The notes beneath the pieces were generated by a model. It saw only the letters and a program-made list of their open reading frames with translations. It was not told where the DNA came from and made no database searches. The position numbers and the translations under genes are program-made. Shown piece by piece: positions 13,201-24,372 of a stretch of 64,000 nucleotides of DNA. The stretch's first letter is position 1. The number at the start of each line of letters is the position of its first letter. Source of the stretch: Cristatella mucedo (taxonomy: Eukaryota; Bryozoa; Phylactolaemata; Cristatellidae); contig WPIO01000012.1 of NCBI GenBank assembly GCA_009760855.2, positions 7,435,501 through 7,499,500 of the forward strand. The letters are read 5' to 3'.

Positions 13201-16200
13201 TATTAGTTCCTTGAAGACGGCCCTGTTAGGCTTAGAGAGGCTACCGTAAATTTCCGCAGAGGCAGCGCCCCTTGCACATTCTCGATCGGACTCCAAAGGT
13301 GGTTTACATGCAGGATTTCTGTAAAGGCATTCCGTGCATTGCTAATACAGTTCGTCCTCCGGTTGTGAGTCGGTCTTCTGGGGCAGTGGCTGCAGTATTT
13401 CTATAACTTCAGGCCTAGGATTTGTGGAGCGTCGACACTCCTAGATGCAAACAACTAAACCAGAACGGCCGCGCTGACACATACCTTGGCAAGTTGCCAG
13501 GGAATCTTGGCGCCTAAGTGATTTTGATGCCACATTTGCGTTTCGGCAGAAGAGCCTTAACGGCTATCACCGCCGCCATCATCACGGTCCACGTTTAGGG
13601 TAAACTAAATATAGGTGCTAGAACTCACCACTATGCGATCGATACTGTCCGAACTTTCGCGTCGAAGTATGGCTAGAGAATCTTACAAAACTGCCCCGTT
13701 GCAGTCAGGTCTAGACGTTAACCTTGTAAACTGCCCTTAATATCGTCCATATCTCAGAAACTACCTAGATATACCATTCCTCTTAGTCCCAGCCCGGTAT
13801 CGCAGAGTGACCAAAGGAGCGACATCACTCACAAAAGCTGTAGTAGCTTTTAGCCCAGAGCTTACAACCACGCTTCCTGTTGAGCATCGATTATGTTCAT
13901 AACGATATATTGATAATAGCGTATAGCTATGCGATCACTCAGCCGCAATGACTAGTAAATTTAGACGGAGAACCGGATGACCTCAGCCAGCCAATGCTGC
14001 TCGGGTTAACACGGACAGAGGAGGCTCAATATAACTCTGAAAACTCTCGGAATGGGCTTCTACCCGCGGAGAAACATCGCGGGGGAAATTCAGCGTGAAA
14101 CTTAAAAGACCATTCGTATAAAAGCGCGGTTTCATTGAGGCTCAGCCGTAATGACTCACCGGTCAGCAGACTGTCACTAAGACTGACCGTTCCGGTAAGG
14201 ATCTTTATTTTCGGCCCGATCCATTGATAGTTAATCTCTACAGCGTTCTATCAAGTGACTAAATAGAGCGCTGAATGAAAAGCCCGCCCGTCACAGTTTC
14301 ACGATTCGATGTAAAATTCAGCGTTTAATTTTGGTTGTGAGAGTAATTATTGTAGCTACCTATTTTAAATACTCAAATTTCTACTGCATATTGCTTGTAA
14401 TTAAATTGGTAAATTATCTCAAATTTTTTTCTCGAAAATCATTTTAGTAGCATTGTTGTAGTACTTGTGCTATAAATATCACAAACACATAAAGTAAACG
14501 TGACGTTCTGGGACTTGTGATCTCGAACAGGTAGGCTTAATCAAATTCATAATTATACAGGTAGGTTCTTATAAAGGCAACAAATCAAGGATTCTGCATC
14601 TATAAAACGTCTGCCACCAATAAATTACTTGGTTCAAGTATTCGTGCCTTTTTGAAAAGGACTAAGTCTACTATCAGAAAGCACAGTTAAGGCGGAAAAC
14701 CAGGCAGTGGGACGTCATACTTGTATGCCAACTCGAAAGCCAGCTCAGTAAATAGCCATAGCTTTTGGCACTTTGGTGATCGCGTAAGTCATGTAAGGTA
14801 CGAGTATATATAAGTTTCCTGGACAACCGGCTGAGAGATATAGATTTTGCATAGGTGTCGTTTTTATGGGGAGCCTCGCTTTACCCAGCAGAGAGTCTTA
14901 GCGCTTGGATGAGGGGCTCGCGCTTTATGACAGGCCCCTGGTTTGAGTCCCGCAGCCGAAAACCATCTGCATCTCAATTAAATCTGGGTGATGGGCTTTT
15001 ATACAATTAGACTTCCTTCTGCAATCTAAATGAGGCTACTAAATCAGCAGATCTTGACTGGATATAACCGATTTCTAATAATATCAAATAGTAATTTACC
15101 AATCCTTATACTAGATAATACTAATGTCTACACGTTTCTGGCCCAAGATATGTGCGCAAATACCCCAGCTTTTAGTGATATAACTAATTCATTACGAACA
15201 GAATTTTTTAGAACTTGAACGAGGAACTCTTATCGTTTTCTAGCCACTTCAAAAGACTAATAAACATAAGCATTTAAAGTGACTAGTTATAGCAACATGA
15301 ACAATTATAGCACGGCATTAGCACATGGAGTTCGCGACTTCCTGGTTTTTAAACGTGAAAATGGTCACACTCGGCCAATATTTTTAATCTTGAACTTACG
15401 AGGAAATAGATAGTGTGCATGAAATTCCTGTTCTTAACCTATAGTTGGCAATCGAAACTCACTAAAGCTTTGAGTATGCTATGGAAAACTCACCCTCGAA
15501 ACACTCGGTCTTTGTGGGTTTGTGGAGTGACCGAAGGAAATACATTACGTTGTTCTGCATAGAGATCAAGGTGTACTAGGCGTCCTATGTGCATACTTAC
15601 TCTCAAAAGAGTTCGCATGAGATTAATGCAATAAACGGCAGACACAAGTTGTCATAACAATGCACTTGCCTGTGCATGAACCGTGCTGATAAATTAGGCC
15701 AAGAGCCTCCAGTCCGAAGCAATAGTTTCATTGCCAAAAACGAGGAACATCATTCGAAAATGATCGCATCACATATTCTGCATCGAAATCAAGATTGTGC
15801 AATGATCCTATCACCTTGAAGGCTAGCCAGATATTTTGAGCCAATTAAAATATCGACGACTTTGCATGCTCAGCAGGGAACTCGTTAAGTAGTGCCAGCC
15901 CCAACAATGGCCCCACGAATGCAATAATTTGCCCTGCTGCGCGTATGTACTGACTGTGGCAATTGTCAACACGGGTTTTATCCACACAGACAAGAAAAAG
16001 TGTAGTTATCTACTCTGACTTCTTGACTAAGTATATCGAAACCACATTTCACGTTTATTTCAACATAAAATGTTCTTTCGATCCTGCAAAGACTGCTCGC
16101 AAAGCAGCTCCATCTAAAAAGTCTCATATAATCATTCAATCTGTGACATATTTGCTGAGTGTCTTAACGTCAGGGCTCTCTAAAGAAATGGGGAATGCTA

Positions 16201-16321
16201 ATGGGATGTAGCCTTGCCCCACATGCATGCAGTGAGGCACGCACTCACGCACGCGCACACATGCACACACACAGAGACAATACACTTATATACACACACA
16301 CACTCAGATAGAGTTGGAGAC

Positions 16322-16407
<86 letters not shown>

Positions 16408-19400
16408 TAAACCTAGGTACAAAAGCTGTTCTCTTGCTTTCAATTAATATGTCATTCACCTTTATTAGGCTTGAATATAAAGTAACGCGAATGTAATTGC
16501 AAGGCATTAAACTAAAACAACAAGTTGACCTCGGGCTGGGCAGAGAGTGCACTAGCTTTGTCATTGTTGCTTGCAGGGCATCTCTTTACATCGTGCATAA
16601 TTTCGTAGGGTTCCGACGTCTCCTTGACAACTACGAGCTCTCAACTGGAGTGCCGGAAGTTGTCACCGCCGAAGAACTAAAAGAAGACGATGAGTATGAA
16701 CTTGAACTATTTTTCTAAGCTTAAGTGTTTGGAGCTGAGAGCACTGTTAGTTTGAAAGTTCTACAGTTGTAGAATATTTCGCTACAGTGCTTGCCGGCCC
16801 GGTTCCCATGCGCATGTTTACAGCAGTGGTGGGCCTTGTGCAATTTAAGGTTTTCTCTACTGTGCTGTGGCCAGAAAATTTGACACGTGAATGCGAATGC
16901 GAGGGGTGGAGCTAGGCACTCCATATTTCTGCAAAGATTCTTTCAGTATCAAGTGCGAGGAGGGCGAGCTTTTCGGCCAGCTTGCCCTGTACGACTATGT
17001 GGAAGCCAATCTTCGATATTCAACCGTAACTCCACTTTGCATGAGCCAAATGTGCTTTGGTAACGTAATCAGGATCTTATTGCATCGACACGGATATCTT
17101 ACCACTCGAGCTTCGATATTTTGATTGGCTGCTAGTTACAGGGTACACAAATTTTGCCCTATGAGCGCCTGTCTAGTTTTCCGGTCAGATTCTATAGTGA
17201 TCGTTGGTTCATTCGAGCTCTCAAAGCCAAGCCACATAATCTGTATGATGAAAGATGGCGTTCCTCGAGCGCTGTACAAATCGGGGCAGTCACCCAACCA
17301 TATTTAACTTCCAGTTCAGTGCGTGCTGACACTGCGCATACTGCCACTAACCACATTTGCATGCTGACCCTGTGCATGTCACCCCTAACCATGTTATTAA
17401 TTTTGTTTGTTTAAACAAGCATGATTTTACTCACCATTCAATTGCATTTCCCTTTGCAGCAAATGCAACGGCGCCTAGAAAGAGATTGAGTTCTCTGAGG
17501 GCGCTTTATCAAGTGCATTATTGTTATCATTATTATTATCATTCAGTAGTTGACAACGCCCCTCATTTGCAATAGCACGGCCATAACCCAGGGACGTAGC
17601 CCAGCGACAGTACTCTTAGTATTTGAACTCCAGCTCTTCAAAGCTCCCTCGCGAGAATTGTGCAAGCAGCGGTACTTGTGAGACATAGCGGGCAGGTGGC
17701 ATGCGTGCCTCTGTGGCTCCAAATAACGGCTGTTTGAAGACATATTTCCACCACCGATTCCTAGCGGCGGATACTCAGTCTACCAGTCTTTTCATATATA
17801 TTCTTTCATACCGATTGCCCGGGATGTCCAAAAATTGTCATTCAAAAAGCGATGCAATGCTGGATGCGTAAGTTCAGTAATATTGCTCTTGCCCTTTACT
17901 GTTTTAAACAAGCTACCGTAGCTTGGGTACAGTGGTTAGGTCGAACGTAGAAGTTTTTGGTTCAGCTTACAGTCTGGACAATTATTATGCAGCGACTAAT
18001 CAGAACCTTTGGAAGCCATCATAATAGTGTGCCTGTGCTGTGACTAAGTTGAACCTCTCGAGTTTCCGAAAATAATTTTCGCCAGTTTCGTTTTTGCGTT
18101 GTTTTTGGGCGGCGTTTAGCAGCCGCTTCAGAACCTTCGGTGACTCCTGCATTCGCTGAAAGCGGCGCCGAAGACGTTCGTATTCCTTCCTGTGGGGTCG
18201 AAGCGTGGCCCGGCTGATTTAGCTCCTATACTCGCCGAATTACGGTCAAAACTACCAGACCTAGTCTTCACAAACTTGCTGGTGACTGTGTCGTCATCCC
18301 ACGACCGCGATCTTTCGAGCGCGGACCGCCGGCGCTCATGCGGATACGGGGGGGGGCAGTCTTAGCGGCTATCACCAGTCTTCATCAGATTATAATATGG
18401 ATTTATATAAAATATGTATGGACATATAGAATATATGTACATATATATGTAAATAAATTGATGCATGCCTACAATATGTACACATAAATTTACTATATCT
18501 ACGAGTCTTGACAGACCAGCTGAAGTCAAATATTGAAGCTTCACGCTTAGCTTATAATTTTGACCCTGGTTTTAGAGCTAATCACTCCACAGAGTCAGCA
18601 TTGCTTCAGGTGGATACAATTTTTCTTAGGAATGGTGATTTAGGGTTAAGTTTCAATGCTTTTTTGCTCTATCTTTTGGAAATTTTTCACACTATCGATC
18701 GCAGAGTCCTTCTCGAGTGCTACTCATCTCGCCTGGGCATCACTGGCTCTGAACTACAATGATTCTCTATACAATGATTATACAATGATTTAGGTCCTAT
18801 ATCAGTGGGAAATTCCAGAGTTACGGTGTGAGCGGAAAAAGATCATCCGACTAACCTCTGAAGTAAGGGGTACCTCAGGGCTCTGTGTTTGGTTCGGTTC
18901 TTATCAGGGCTTCACTCTCCCTCTCGCTGATGCTATTGCCAAGCACAACCTAGGCTTTCTCTTCTTTGCAGATGCCACTCAGATGTGAGTTTGGTTTGAT
19001 CTCTCGGTGCCGAATAGATCGTCAAACTCTCTCATGTCCCTTGCTGCATGTACTGATGACATCCGCAAATAGATAGCAGCAAACTTTCTTAAATTGAATG
19101 ACGATAAAAACAACTTAACCAAACGTTATTAAGACATTGAGAAGCCTAACTCAAAATTGGCGATGCCAGCATATCTCCTGTTGAATTTGCACGAAATATA
19201 ATATAGGTGTTCTGTTCCAAAGTGGTCGTTCATTAGACGACCAAATCTGCGCCACAGTCAAGTTTGTCCACTTTCACTGATCAATATTGCTGAAATTGGA
19301 CTCCTTAGACCTGAAAGCTACAATCAAATTGGTACATGCATTTGCGATATCCCGTCTCGGCTTCTGTAACTCACTTCTTGCTGGTCTACCGGCTTATGCA

Positions 19401-22172
19401 ACCATGCGCATCCAGTTGCCAAAATTCTCTGCATCTTCTGGCTTGTCTGTCGTGAGCATCGCAGTTTCCACATCACACCTCTTCTCTCCGACCTGAAATT
19501 GCTCCCAGTAACGCATCACATTGACAGCAAGGTTTCTGCCACTAACTTTCAGATCCCTCCTTTTTTAGCTCAAGCCTACCTATCAGATCTACTCCCTACT
19601 CCCCCGTCTTACTTAGCATCGTAGTACCCGCTTTTCTGAATCAAATCGTTTATCTGCACCTCGCTCCAACCTCAAATCCTTTGGAGACCGTGCATTTAGT
19701 TCGTATGCTCCCAAAGCCTGGAGCTCACGTCCGACAGCCGTCGAGGCATTTCCTGACTCGATTACATTTAAAAAGAAGCTACAAAGCGTCTTTTTGTCAT
19801 AGAATTTAGTGGGCCCTTGTGAATCGTCTTTTTGCACGGTGACCCTGTGCATGTCACCTCTAACCATACTATGCCTGTTTTCATTGAATGTGCTACCAAG
19901 AAACATTCAATCATGATTCTATTGCAGCAAATATAAAGTGCCTAAAAAGAGATTAAGTTTTCTGAGGGCACTATGCAAATGTATCATTATTATTATTACC
20001 CTTGTGCTGACTGAGACGCGGGGCCAGAATTTTCATCGAGTGGTAGTAAGACTCGTAAGATTTTTATGTAGCTGAAAACCCCCACGCACCGTACGTAGTT
20101 ATATTTCACTCTCATTGTGTTTATTTGACAGGAAATTAGCAGTTGCTCATCTCATCGATGTAGGACATAATGGTTTTGTCGTTGACGACTGTCAGGGTGG
20201 GTGAGGGTGGTGTAGGAATGGGGGTGATTTTGGTAGCTGTCCCGCTAGGATGGTGGTGTAAATGCCCGTTGCCCCTCCTGGTTTTGCCACTGCTTGTGCT
20301 GCCACACAACTGCATGCAGCTTCTGCGTATCCCGAAGCTCGATGTCAGGAGGCAGGCTTCACTATAACACGAATCCTCTTCTAAATTCAACAGGTATCTG
20401 GACGCTGTGCTGAGCACAAGTGTAATGCAAGAAGCGCACGAATTTCTCGTGAAGATACAAAAATCGCCTGCAGACAAAGAAGAATTCAAGAAACAACTCA
20501 ATCACCTCTGGTTTAAGCTATACAAACGCTCCAAGAAAGGAAAGTAAGAATGTATCAACAGAAGCGCGCGGCTTTGTGTATATGTAGGACAGAGTCAAAA
20601 AATCTCCTGAATGCTGCATTTGAATTATTTAGCTGCAACAGAGCTGATTATGCAGGGTCACTCTTATAGATTCTACAACTCATGCGGCTTTGAGCACGTG
20701 TTTGTCGGTGAAACCAAGGGAGACACCATCTTGGGCCTTCATAACTGGATTTCATTCTATTTGCTGGAGAAAGCTGGCACGATAAACTACAATGGCTACA
20801 TAGCTGGGGTTAGATCATTTATTGTATGCTTTAACCGATACTTTAGAAACGCACGTGTGCCAAGCGACAATGCAGGCCATGGCGGTCATTGCTTCATTCT
20901 TGACTGATGATAAGCTTGAAGTTGATGTACATTTGTCCTGCTAGGCATGCCTATCACGGAGTTACCAATTGCCGCAGTAACCACCTTTCACTGACCTGCA
21001 CTTGCTACCGATCAAGCTGATCATCTAATTCAAGGATCTGACGATCTATATTAGAGGTTTCTTTCCTCGCTTGCTGCAGCATACCGCCCTTAATCACTTT
21101 CTAATTATGCTTCCTATAGCTGACCACTCCTCTGACTTTCGACGTTTCCCGTAACATTAGCCAATGTCAAATCCTTCACAGATTATGTCACTTTTTCCCT
21201 CCAGACGGAAATTCACGAACAACTGATACCAGGACAACCCCAAACTTGACGGCACTTGTCAAAAAGAAGCGAAACAATCTATCCAGACATAACGCACTTT
21301 TCTACCCTATATGAAATACTGTTCCATGCATGTTTACGCTCATTTAAAAATGCATATTTTAATTATTAACCGAATGAGAAGCTCACATTTCAGTAAATTT
21401 AAAGTGCCCACAAAGAGATTTAGTTCCCACGGCGCTTCCGGTCTATTACTATCGCTATAAGCTGAATTTGATTTTATACAAATTTTAAGTACTCTGATGG
21501 CTCTATAAAAGGTACGGTGACTACAATTTGTATCATAACTTTTAGTACCGCTTTCAAAGTTCAAAACGCAAAATTCTATATTTCCCATATGTATGCACTT
21601 CTTGCCTCTCGCCTCAAGCTCAATGGCTGGCCAAATGGGCACTCTATAATAAATAGCCGCATACTGTGGGCTACAGTTCAAACCCATGCGTGCAGACGCA
21701 GCGTACGCTAAGAATGAGGAGCGCGTTGTCTCTCTACAATGCTAAGCCGCTAGAAGAACTGGCGGTTTTGTAGGTGAGGTACTGAGCGACTCGTATGAGC
21801 TAGTCTCTTTACGGGAAAGTCGTGTACGATGCTGCTACAGTGCTGCTCCCGCCATGAGGTGGCTCGCACCTGCACGCTCGGTGACCGTCAGGTCGTTGAC
21901 GATCGTCCTTCCGCTTGCAGGCAGATCAAGCCGAGCAGCGCCTGCTGACCATACAATTCACGTTCAAAAGCGGCCAAGGAAAACCAGTGGGCGGCTCTTT
22001 CATCGGTGTTAGCCCAGAGTTCGAGCTCGCTTTCTACACCGTCTGCTTCCTCGTAGACCGCGGCAGCCGCCTGAAACTGAGATTCGCCGGCTCAGAGGTC
22101 GAGGTCACCGTGTATCCGCTTGGGACTGGAATCGGTACGGCGTACGCATCAGACATCAGCCCGAAGCACTAG
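7225..22172 (+). CDS. EndoU-A: XendoU-family endoribonuclease, intracellular form, 7 exons
   Basis: Joined exons: 7225-7235, 8750-8865, 9140-9241, 16609-16693, 20394-20543, 20670-20808 and 21921-22172. They total 855 bp, giving 284 residues with no internal stop. The EndoU family cleaves single-stranded RNA at uridines with Mn2+ or Ca2+. The N-terminal block RLWARDVNRC is at about residues 22-31, LFSYVNEE at 60-67 and RLLDNYE at 80-86. The catalytic triad is visible as His164 (GFEHVFVGE), His179 (GLHNW) and Lys222 (GKPVGG), followed by SPEFELAFY and a C-terminal IGTAY. The positions lie close to those of Xenopus XendoU. The first exon holds only three complete codons, so there is no signal peptide and a cytosolic or nuclear enzyme is likely. 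Introns 1, 3, 4 and 6 contain LINE sequence. The domain is very sure; exon 1 rests on phase, donor and TATA position. Confidence 0.9.
7597..7985 (+). mobile_element. L2-like LINE, 5'-truncated copy in EndoU-A intron 1
   Basis: Encodes the C-terminal block with SFGDRAFSSYAPKAWN and a LFRTTFSGSL end, then the family 3' UTR and an (ATT)n tail. The 7340-7596 stretch just before it is of unknown origin. Confidence 0.8.
8075..8145 (+). mobile_element. Solo LINE/SINE-type 3' tail
   Basis: The text tctagaaagagattagg, then agctatataaatg and (ATT)n, matches the shared LINE/SINE 3' end. It has no upstream LINE body. Confidence 0.6.
8750..8865 (+). CDS. EndoU-A exon 2
   Basis: Acceptor attattatag, donor G/GTAAGC; enters phase 2 and leaves phase 1. 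It encodes ELSELASRLWARDVNRCQPG and the start of a QGR segment, the N-terminal EndoU block usually read as LW-D-D-NR-PG-Y. Confidence 0.88.
9140..9241 (+). CDS. EndoU-A exon 3
   Basis: Acceptor cttgtgtctcag, donor ACT/GTAAGT. It encodes APDKLFSYVNEEAIFKTPTY. It is 102 bp, exactly as exon 3 of EndoU-B, with the same phases. The open frame continuing left of 9140 is intronic. Confidence 0.92.
9690..11356 (-). mobile_element. L2-like LINE, best preserved copy, antisense in EndoU-A intron 3
   Basis: On the minus strand it carries a 5'-incomplete reverse transcriptase, a 3' UTR and an (ATT)n tail (aat repeats at 9690-9706). The 3' UTR signature, agcgcctagaaagagatt to gttctctgagggcgc, recurs in all family-1 copies here. 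Text around 11480-11540 resembles 11330-11385, so the element may reach further left in its own sense. Confidence 0.9.
9923..11356 (-). CDS. LINE reverse transcriptase, 5'-truncated open frame of 477 codons
   Basis: Non-LTR reverse transcriptase of the L2/CR1 group, which copies LINE RNA into DNA at a nicked target. The frame is open from 11356 to the TAA at 9923-9925. In order it shows VVRPLLKKATLDQENLSNYR, SGFRANHSTESALL, LLDLSAAFDTIDH, GVPQSSVLGP, the catalytic box HFYVDDTQLY, and the distal LDFCNSLLTGLP and HWLPVKQRI blocks, ending LFRTAFSGSL. The usual catalytic box is YADD. This copy has YVDD, while the copy at 34 kb has YADD, so the Val looks like a CpG transition in this copy. The endonuclease domain is missing. 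It is antisense to EndoU-A. Confidence 0.9.
   Translation of the reverse strand: MWVDQPSSVEAVVRPLLKKATLDQENLSNYRPVSLLPFLSKTLERVVADQLNSYIETSHLASKFQSGFRANHSTESALLRVYNDLLRNADMGRVSLLVLLDLSAAFDTIDHKVLLERLSSRLGITGTALQWFRSYLSGRLQSVDVNGQRSSEVPLKYGVPQSSVLGPVLFTVYTLPLANVIAKHNLGFHFYVDDTQLYICFDPSQPSSTSNSLNSLAACIYDIRSWMAANFLKLNDDKTNLLVMGKPSVIQKLERLTFKIGSASISPAESARNLGVIFQSDLSLDDHISSTVKSAYFQLHNIAKIRACLDKDTTSKLVHAFVTSRLDFCNSLLTGLPACAIRRLQLVQNSAARLVCRERRSCHITLLLTDMHWLPVKQRIDFKVLSLTFRFLHSMAPAYLSDILPHQAKHRTTHFSESNSLEIPRSNLKSFGDRAFSSYAPRAWNSLPTCIRTSPDLTTFKRNLKTHLFRTAFSGSL
11540..12590. other. Intronic sequence without recognisable content
   Basis: Part of EndoU-A intron 3. Only short A/T tracts and no domain-bearing frame were seen. 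Confidence 0.4.
12590..13030. repeat. Unclassified dispersed repeat R2, copy 1
   Basis: Parts match 36397-36645. One block runs around gagctttgacagcacg to gacgtttctgttg. Another is a gtatgtccacagac block near 12988. The order of the blocks differs between copies, so boundaries are uncertain. Confidence 0.45.
13545..13590 (-). repeat. SINE-2 fragment
   Basis: The text cagaagagccttaacggctatcacc matches the body of the SINE-2 family copies at 53.8 and 55.2 kb in reverse orientation. Confidence 0.5.
13591..16240. other. Intronic sequence, one tRNA-like remnant
   Basis: No coding signature. Around 14885-14950 an A-box-like stretch (tagcgcttggatgagg) and a B-box-like ggtttgagtcc occur at tRNA-like spacing, perhaps an old SINE head. 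Confidence 0.3.
16240..16405. repeat. (CA)n-rich stretch and (GA)n microsatellite
   Basis: A degenerate acacac region at 16240-16310 is followed by a pure GA tract at about 16325-16405, some 200 bp before EndoU-A exon 4. Confidence 0.95.
16609..16693 (+). CDS. EndoU-A exon 4
   Basis: Acceptor aatttcgtag, donor GA/GTATGA; enters phase 1 and leaves phase 2. It encodes FRRLLDNYELSTGVPEVVTA and EELKEDD. It is 85 bp, identical in length and phase to exon 4 of EndoU-B. Confidence 0.93.
17310..17545 (+). mobile_element. L2-like LINE 3' end
   Basis: Matches the 3' UTR of the 7.6-kb and 42-kb copies (gctgacactgcgcatactg, accacatttgcatgctgac) and ends in (ATT)n-like text at about 17518-17545. The coding part is absent. 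Confidence 0.75.
18508..19995 (+). mobile_element. Decayed L2-like LINE in EndoU-A intron 4
   Basis: Sense-oriented copy with many frameshifts and stops. Recognisable blocks are PGFRANHSTESALLQ near 18570, a degenerate LDFCNSLL-like block near 19360, and FGDRAFSSYAPKAWS near 19690. The 3' UTR and an (ATT)n tail close it at about 19995. Confidence 0.85.
20394..20543 (+). CDS. EndoU-A exon 5
   Basis: Acceptor ctaaattcaacag, donor AA/GTAAGA. It encodes YLDAVLSTSVMQEAHEFL and then QLNHLWFKLYKR. It is 150 bp, the same as exon 5 of EndoU-B. The phase-2 ends match on both sides. Confidence 0.93.
20670..20808 (+). CDS. EndoU-A exon 6 (both catalytic histidines)
   Basis: Acceptor tcactcttatag, donor GGG/GTTAGA. 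It encodes FYNSCGFEHVFVGE and GLHNWISFYLLEKAG. The preceding intron is only 126 bp. A competing cag acceptor 15 bp upstream would give the wrong phase. Confidence 0.92.
20975..21110 (+). mobile_element. L2-like LINE fragment in EndoU-A intron 6
   Basis: The text ctgacctgcacttgctacc corresponds to the TDLHWLPVKQRI block of the family. A separate 3'-tail-like stretch occurs at about 21395-21445. Confidence 0.5.
21921..22172 (+). CDS. EndoU-A exon 7 (catalytic lysine, C-terminus)
   Basis: Acceptor ccttccgcttgcag, phase 0, stop TAG at 22170-22172. It encodes LLTIQFTFKSGQGKPVGGSF, SPEFELAFYTVCFLVD and a C-terminal GIGTAYASD. Confidence 0.94.
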   Translation, partial: ADQAEQRLLTIQFTFKSGQGKPVGGSFIGVSPEFELAFYTVCFLVDRGSRLKLRFAGSEVEVTVYPLGTGIGTAYASDISPKH

Positions 22173-22459
22173 AGCACTTTTACGGAGGAGCGCAGTCTCT
22201 TCAGACGCGTTTAAAAAATCATCCGTGCAGCTTAGCCATTCTCACTTGAGAGGAGCCAATCGGAGAATCTAAATAGTGCATTGATTTTATAAATTTTCTT
22301 TCACACTATAATTTCTTGAAATTGATTGGATTGTACAAACTTGACGCTTTTCTGAATGCCAATTCTTGCAGATTTAATGGTAGAGAGTTTTCATATAAAA
22401 AATATAGTGAGATTGATTTGCCCCTGCTAACGCATAACGTGCTTTCTTGTTGGATTTCT

Positions 22460-22465
22460 AATAAA
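22460..22465 (+). terminator. Poly(A) signal candidate of EndoU-A
   Basis: AATAAA 288 bp after the stop codon, followed by a short T/G-rich stretch. Confidence 0.45.
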
Positions 22466-22970
22466 TTTAAATTGTGTCCGCTTTGAAAAAGATTAAAGTC
22501 GATGCTTCCGTGCGGCAGGCTACGGCTCCGTGTGCCACGTGGTCACTAACAAATCGGGTCAAGTTATTTTATTTTCGAATAAAAGGCTTGAAACCGGACT
22601 CTTGTTAACCAGGGTATTCTCACCATCTGTCTTTAATCTAACAATAAAATGATAAATAGGCTAGCTGTAAAGTCTTTGAAATGATGTGAACCTTTCGTGT
22701 AAAACACGTCCATGTGTAACTCTACAAAGCCACGTGAACTTAGCAGGTGCCATGCAAGAGAGTTGTCTGTATCAGACTCAGAGTGTAATCGGATTTCGGT
22801 ACGCATACCATAGCGAACCGCCTTTGTCTCATGCTATAAAGTGAACAGGAGAAGTATAACCGAATCAGGAGGGCAGTCGAGGCATAATGAAGCATAGACG
22901 CAGCAGCTGAGGACTGCTACAAAGGACGAGCAGCAATAAGCTGCAGGGGAGATGATGTCGTAGCATTTGA
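22466..22970. other. Intergenic, nothing recognised
   Basis: No open frame of interest, tRNA-like head or repeat mate was seen. Confidence 0.4.
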
Positions 22971-23290
22971 GTTTTGGAAGTGAGTTCCACAATCTACAAC
23001 TATTAGAGTAAAAGCTTCGGTCGCCAACAGTCTTTAAGCGATGTAATGGAATCTTTAAGCGATGTATTGGAATAGGCCAGCTCTTTGATCCGTAGATGAA
23101 CTGGGGGCAAGATGGCGCTGAAGGTGGTGCAGCCGTTTAGCTACGCACGAAGGAGCGAAGCCACGAAGAGTCGGTAGATTAAGAATTTTGCTCTGCGTCT
23201 ATTGATAAACCGATCAAGCGACTTTGCAGCTCCTTCAGCAGAGGAGACACATGGCTGAACCTGCGAGATTTTGTTCATAGCATGCTTTAT
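22970..23290 (-). mobile_element. Second L2/CR1-like LINE family (L2-b), 3' coding fragment
   Basis: Parallels 33260-33610 block by block. Shared text includes agtgagttccacaatct, aaagcttcggtcgccaac and gcagccgtttagctacg. On the minus strand it gives a degenerate VGDRSF-LWKSLP block. It is distinct from the main LINE family. Confidence 0.65.
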
Positions 23291-23849
23291 AGGTTAGAAA
23301 CAAATTTCTTTATTTCCGTTTTATAACTGCGAGCAAACATGGAAACTAGCAAAGTGATGCAACACTGAATGAATGGAATTTGCAGTCAAGCGCAGCAATA
23401 TTATTCACATTATTCACTATTCACAATGACGATTGGCGAGTTTTTATAGTCCAGTCAAAGCAGAGACAGAATAGAATAACCCAGTGAGCTCCAGTGAACT
23501 TTTAAAAAACTTTGCTTACTAGTAAATTAAGTAGCTTCTGCTCATTATGGAGAGTAAGTTGATAGGATCGTTGACCGTGAAAGCTACACGCCCAAGGACT
23601 GAGAAACAAAACTCATTTATAAACTGATGCGACAAATGGGCACCTGATAGCTGTGATTAGGTTCAGATGAATACACGGTAAACAAAAGAAATTAGTTAGA
23701 TATACAAATGAGTCAATGCGCTTCCGAAAGCCATATTCACTGCAAAACAGGCTCGAGTAAACAACTTATGCGGTCCGATATTTTTAAGGTCTTGAAGACC
23801 TCTGTACGTCACCATTACCTCTAGTGGCGTAACCGTCGCACACATGATT
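23291..23849. other. Intergenic, nothing recognised
   Basis: No gene-like frame and no repeat mate seen. Confidence 0.4.
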
Positions 23850-24372
23850 TCAGCTGGACAGGTGAAACTAAAACATGACAGCATATTTTCCTCGACTGAA
23901 TCAATATACTTTGTGCTTCTCCAATGAGCTTTTCAAGTTTTACTAGCGAGTTTGCAATCTATGCTATTTCTGCCTCGAGGTTGGGTCTCTGACGTGTTGG
24001 CGGAGGCGATTTCAAACCAATACCAAGAGCGTAATCGCAGAGTTGAAGGGGCATTCAATGCGTAATAGCATAGTCGCATTGCCAGGATTTTCTATTTCCA
24101 TGGCCACCTTCAGATGTTTAATTTTTGATTTGCATCATGCAAGTTGTGAGCACATCATCTCCGTGCACATCCTTCAGATTCCATGCGACGCAAAGCAATA
24201 TCTGTACCAAAATTCGTAAGAATTTTCAGATTTGATTTTGTTAGTGAATAATCGAACTTAGTCACAAATAAAAATCCTTCTTAGAACCCCCATTGAAGTC
24301 CCTCAACAAGATGCAAATTACTCACACCAAATCTCTGCCACAGACGAGTTTGGGCAGTGCTAAGTGGTAGAG
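23850..24372. repeat. Unclassified dispersed repeat R1, copy 2
   Basis: Diverged mate of 2062-2705, shorter by about 120 bp because of internal deletions. No coding signature. Confidence 0.6.

Noticed and set aside
20136-20501. 121-codon minus-strand frame
   Set aside because: Antisense shadow over EndoU-A exon 5 and its intron.
20611-20907. Single-exon reading of EndoU-A exon 6 with intronic extensions
   Set aside because: The phase and the EndoU-B alignment place the exon at 20670-20808. Residues outside it do not align to the family.
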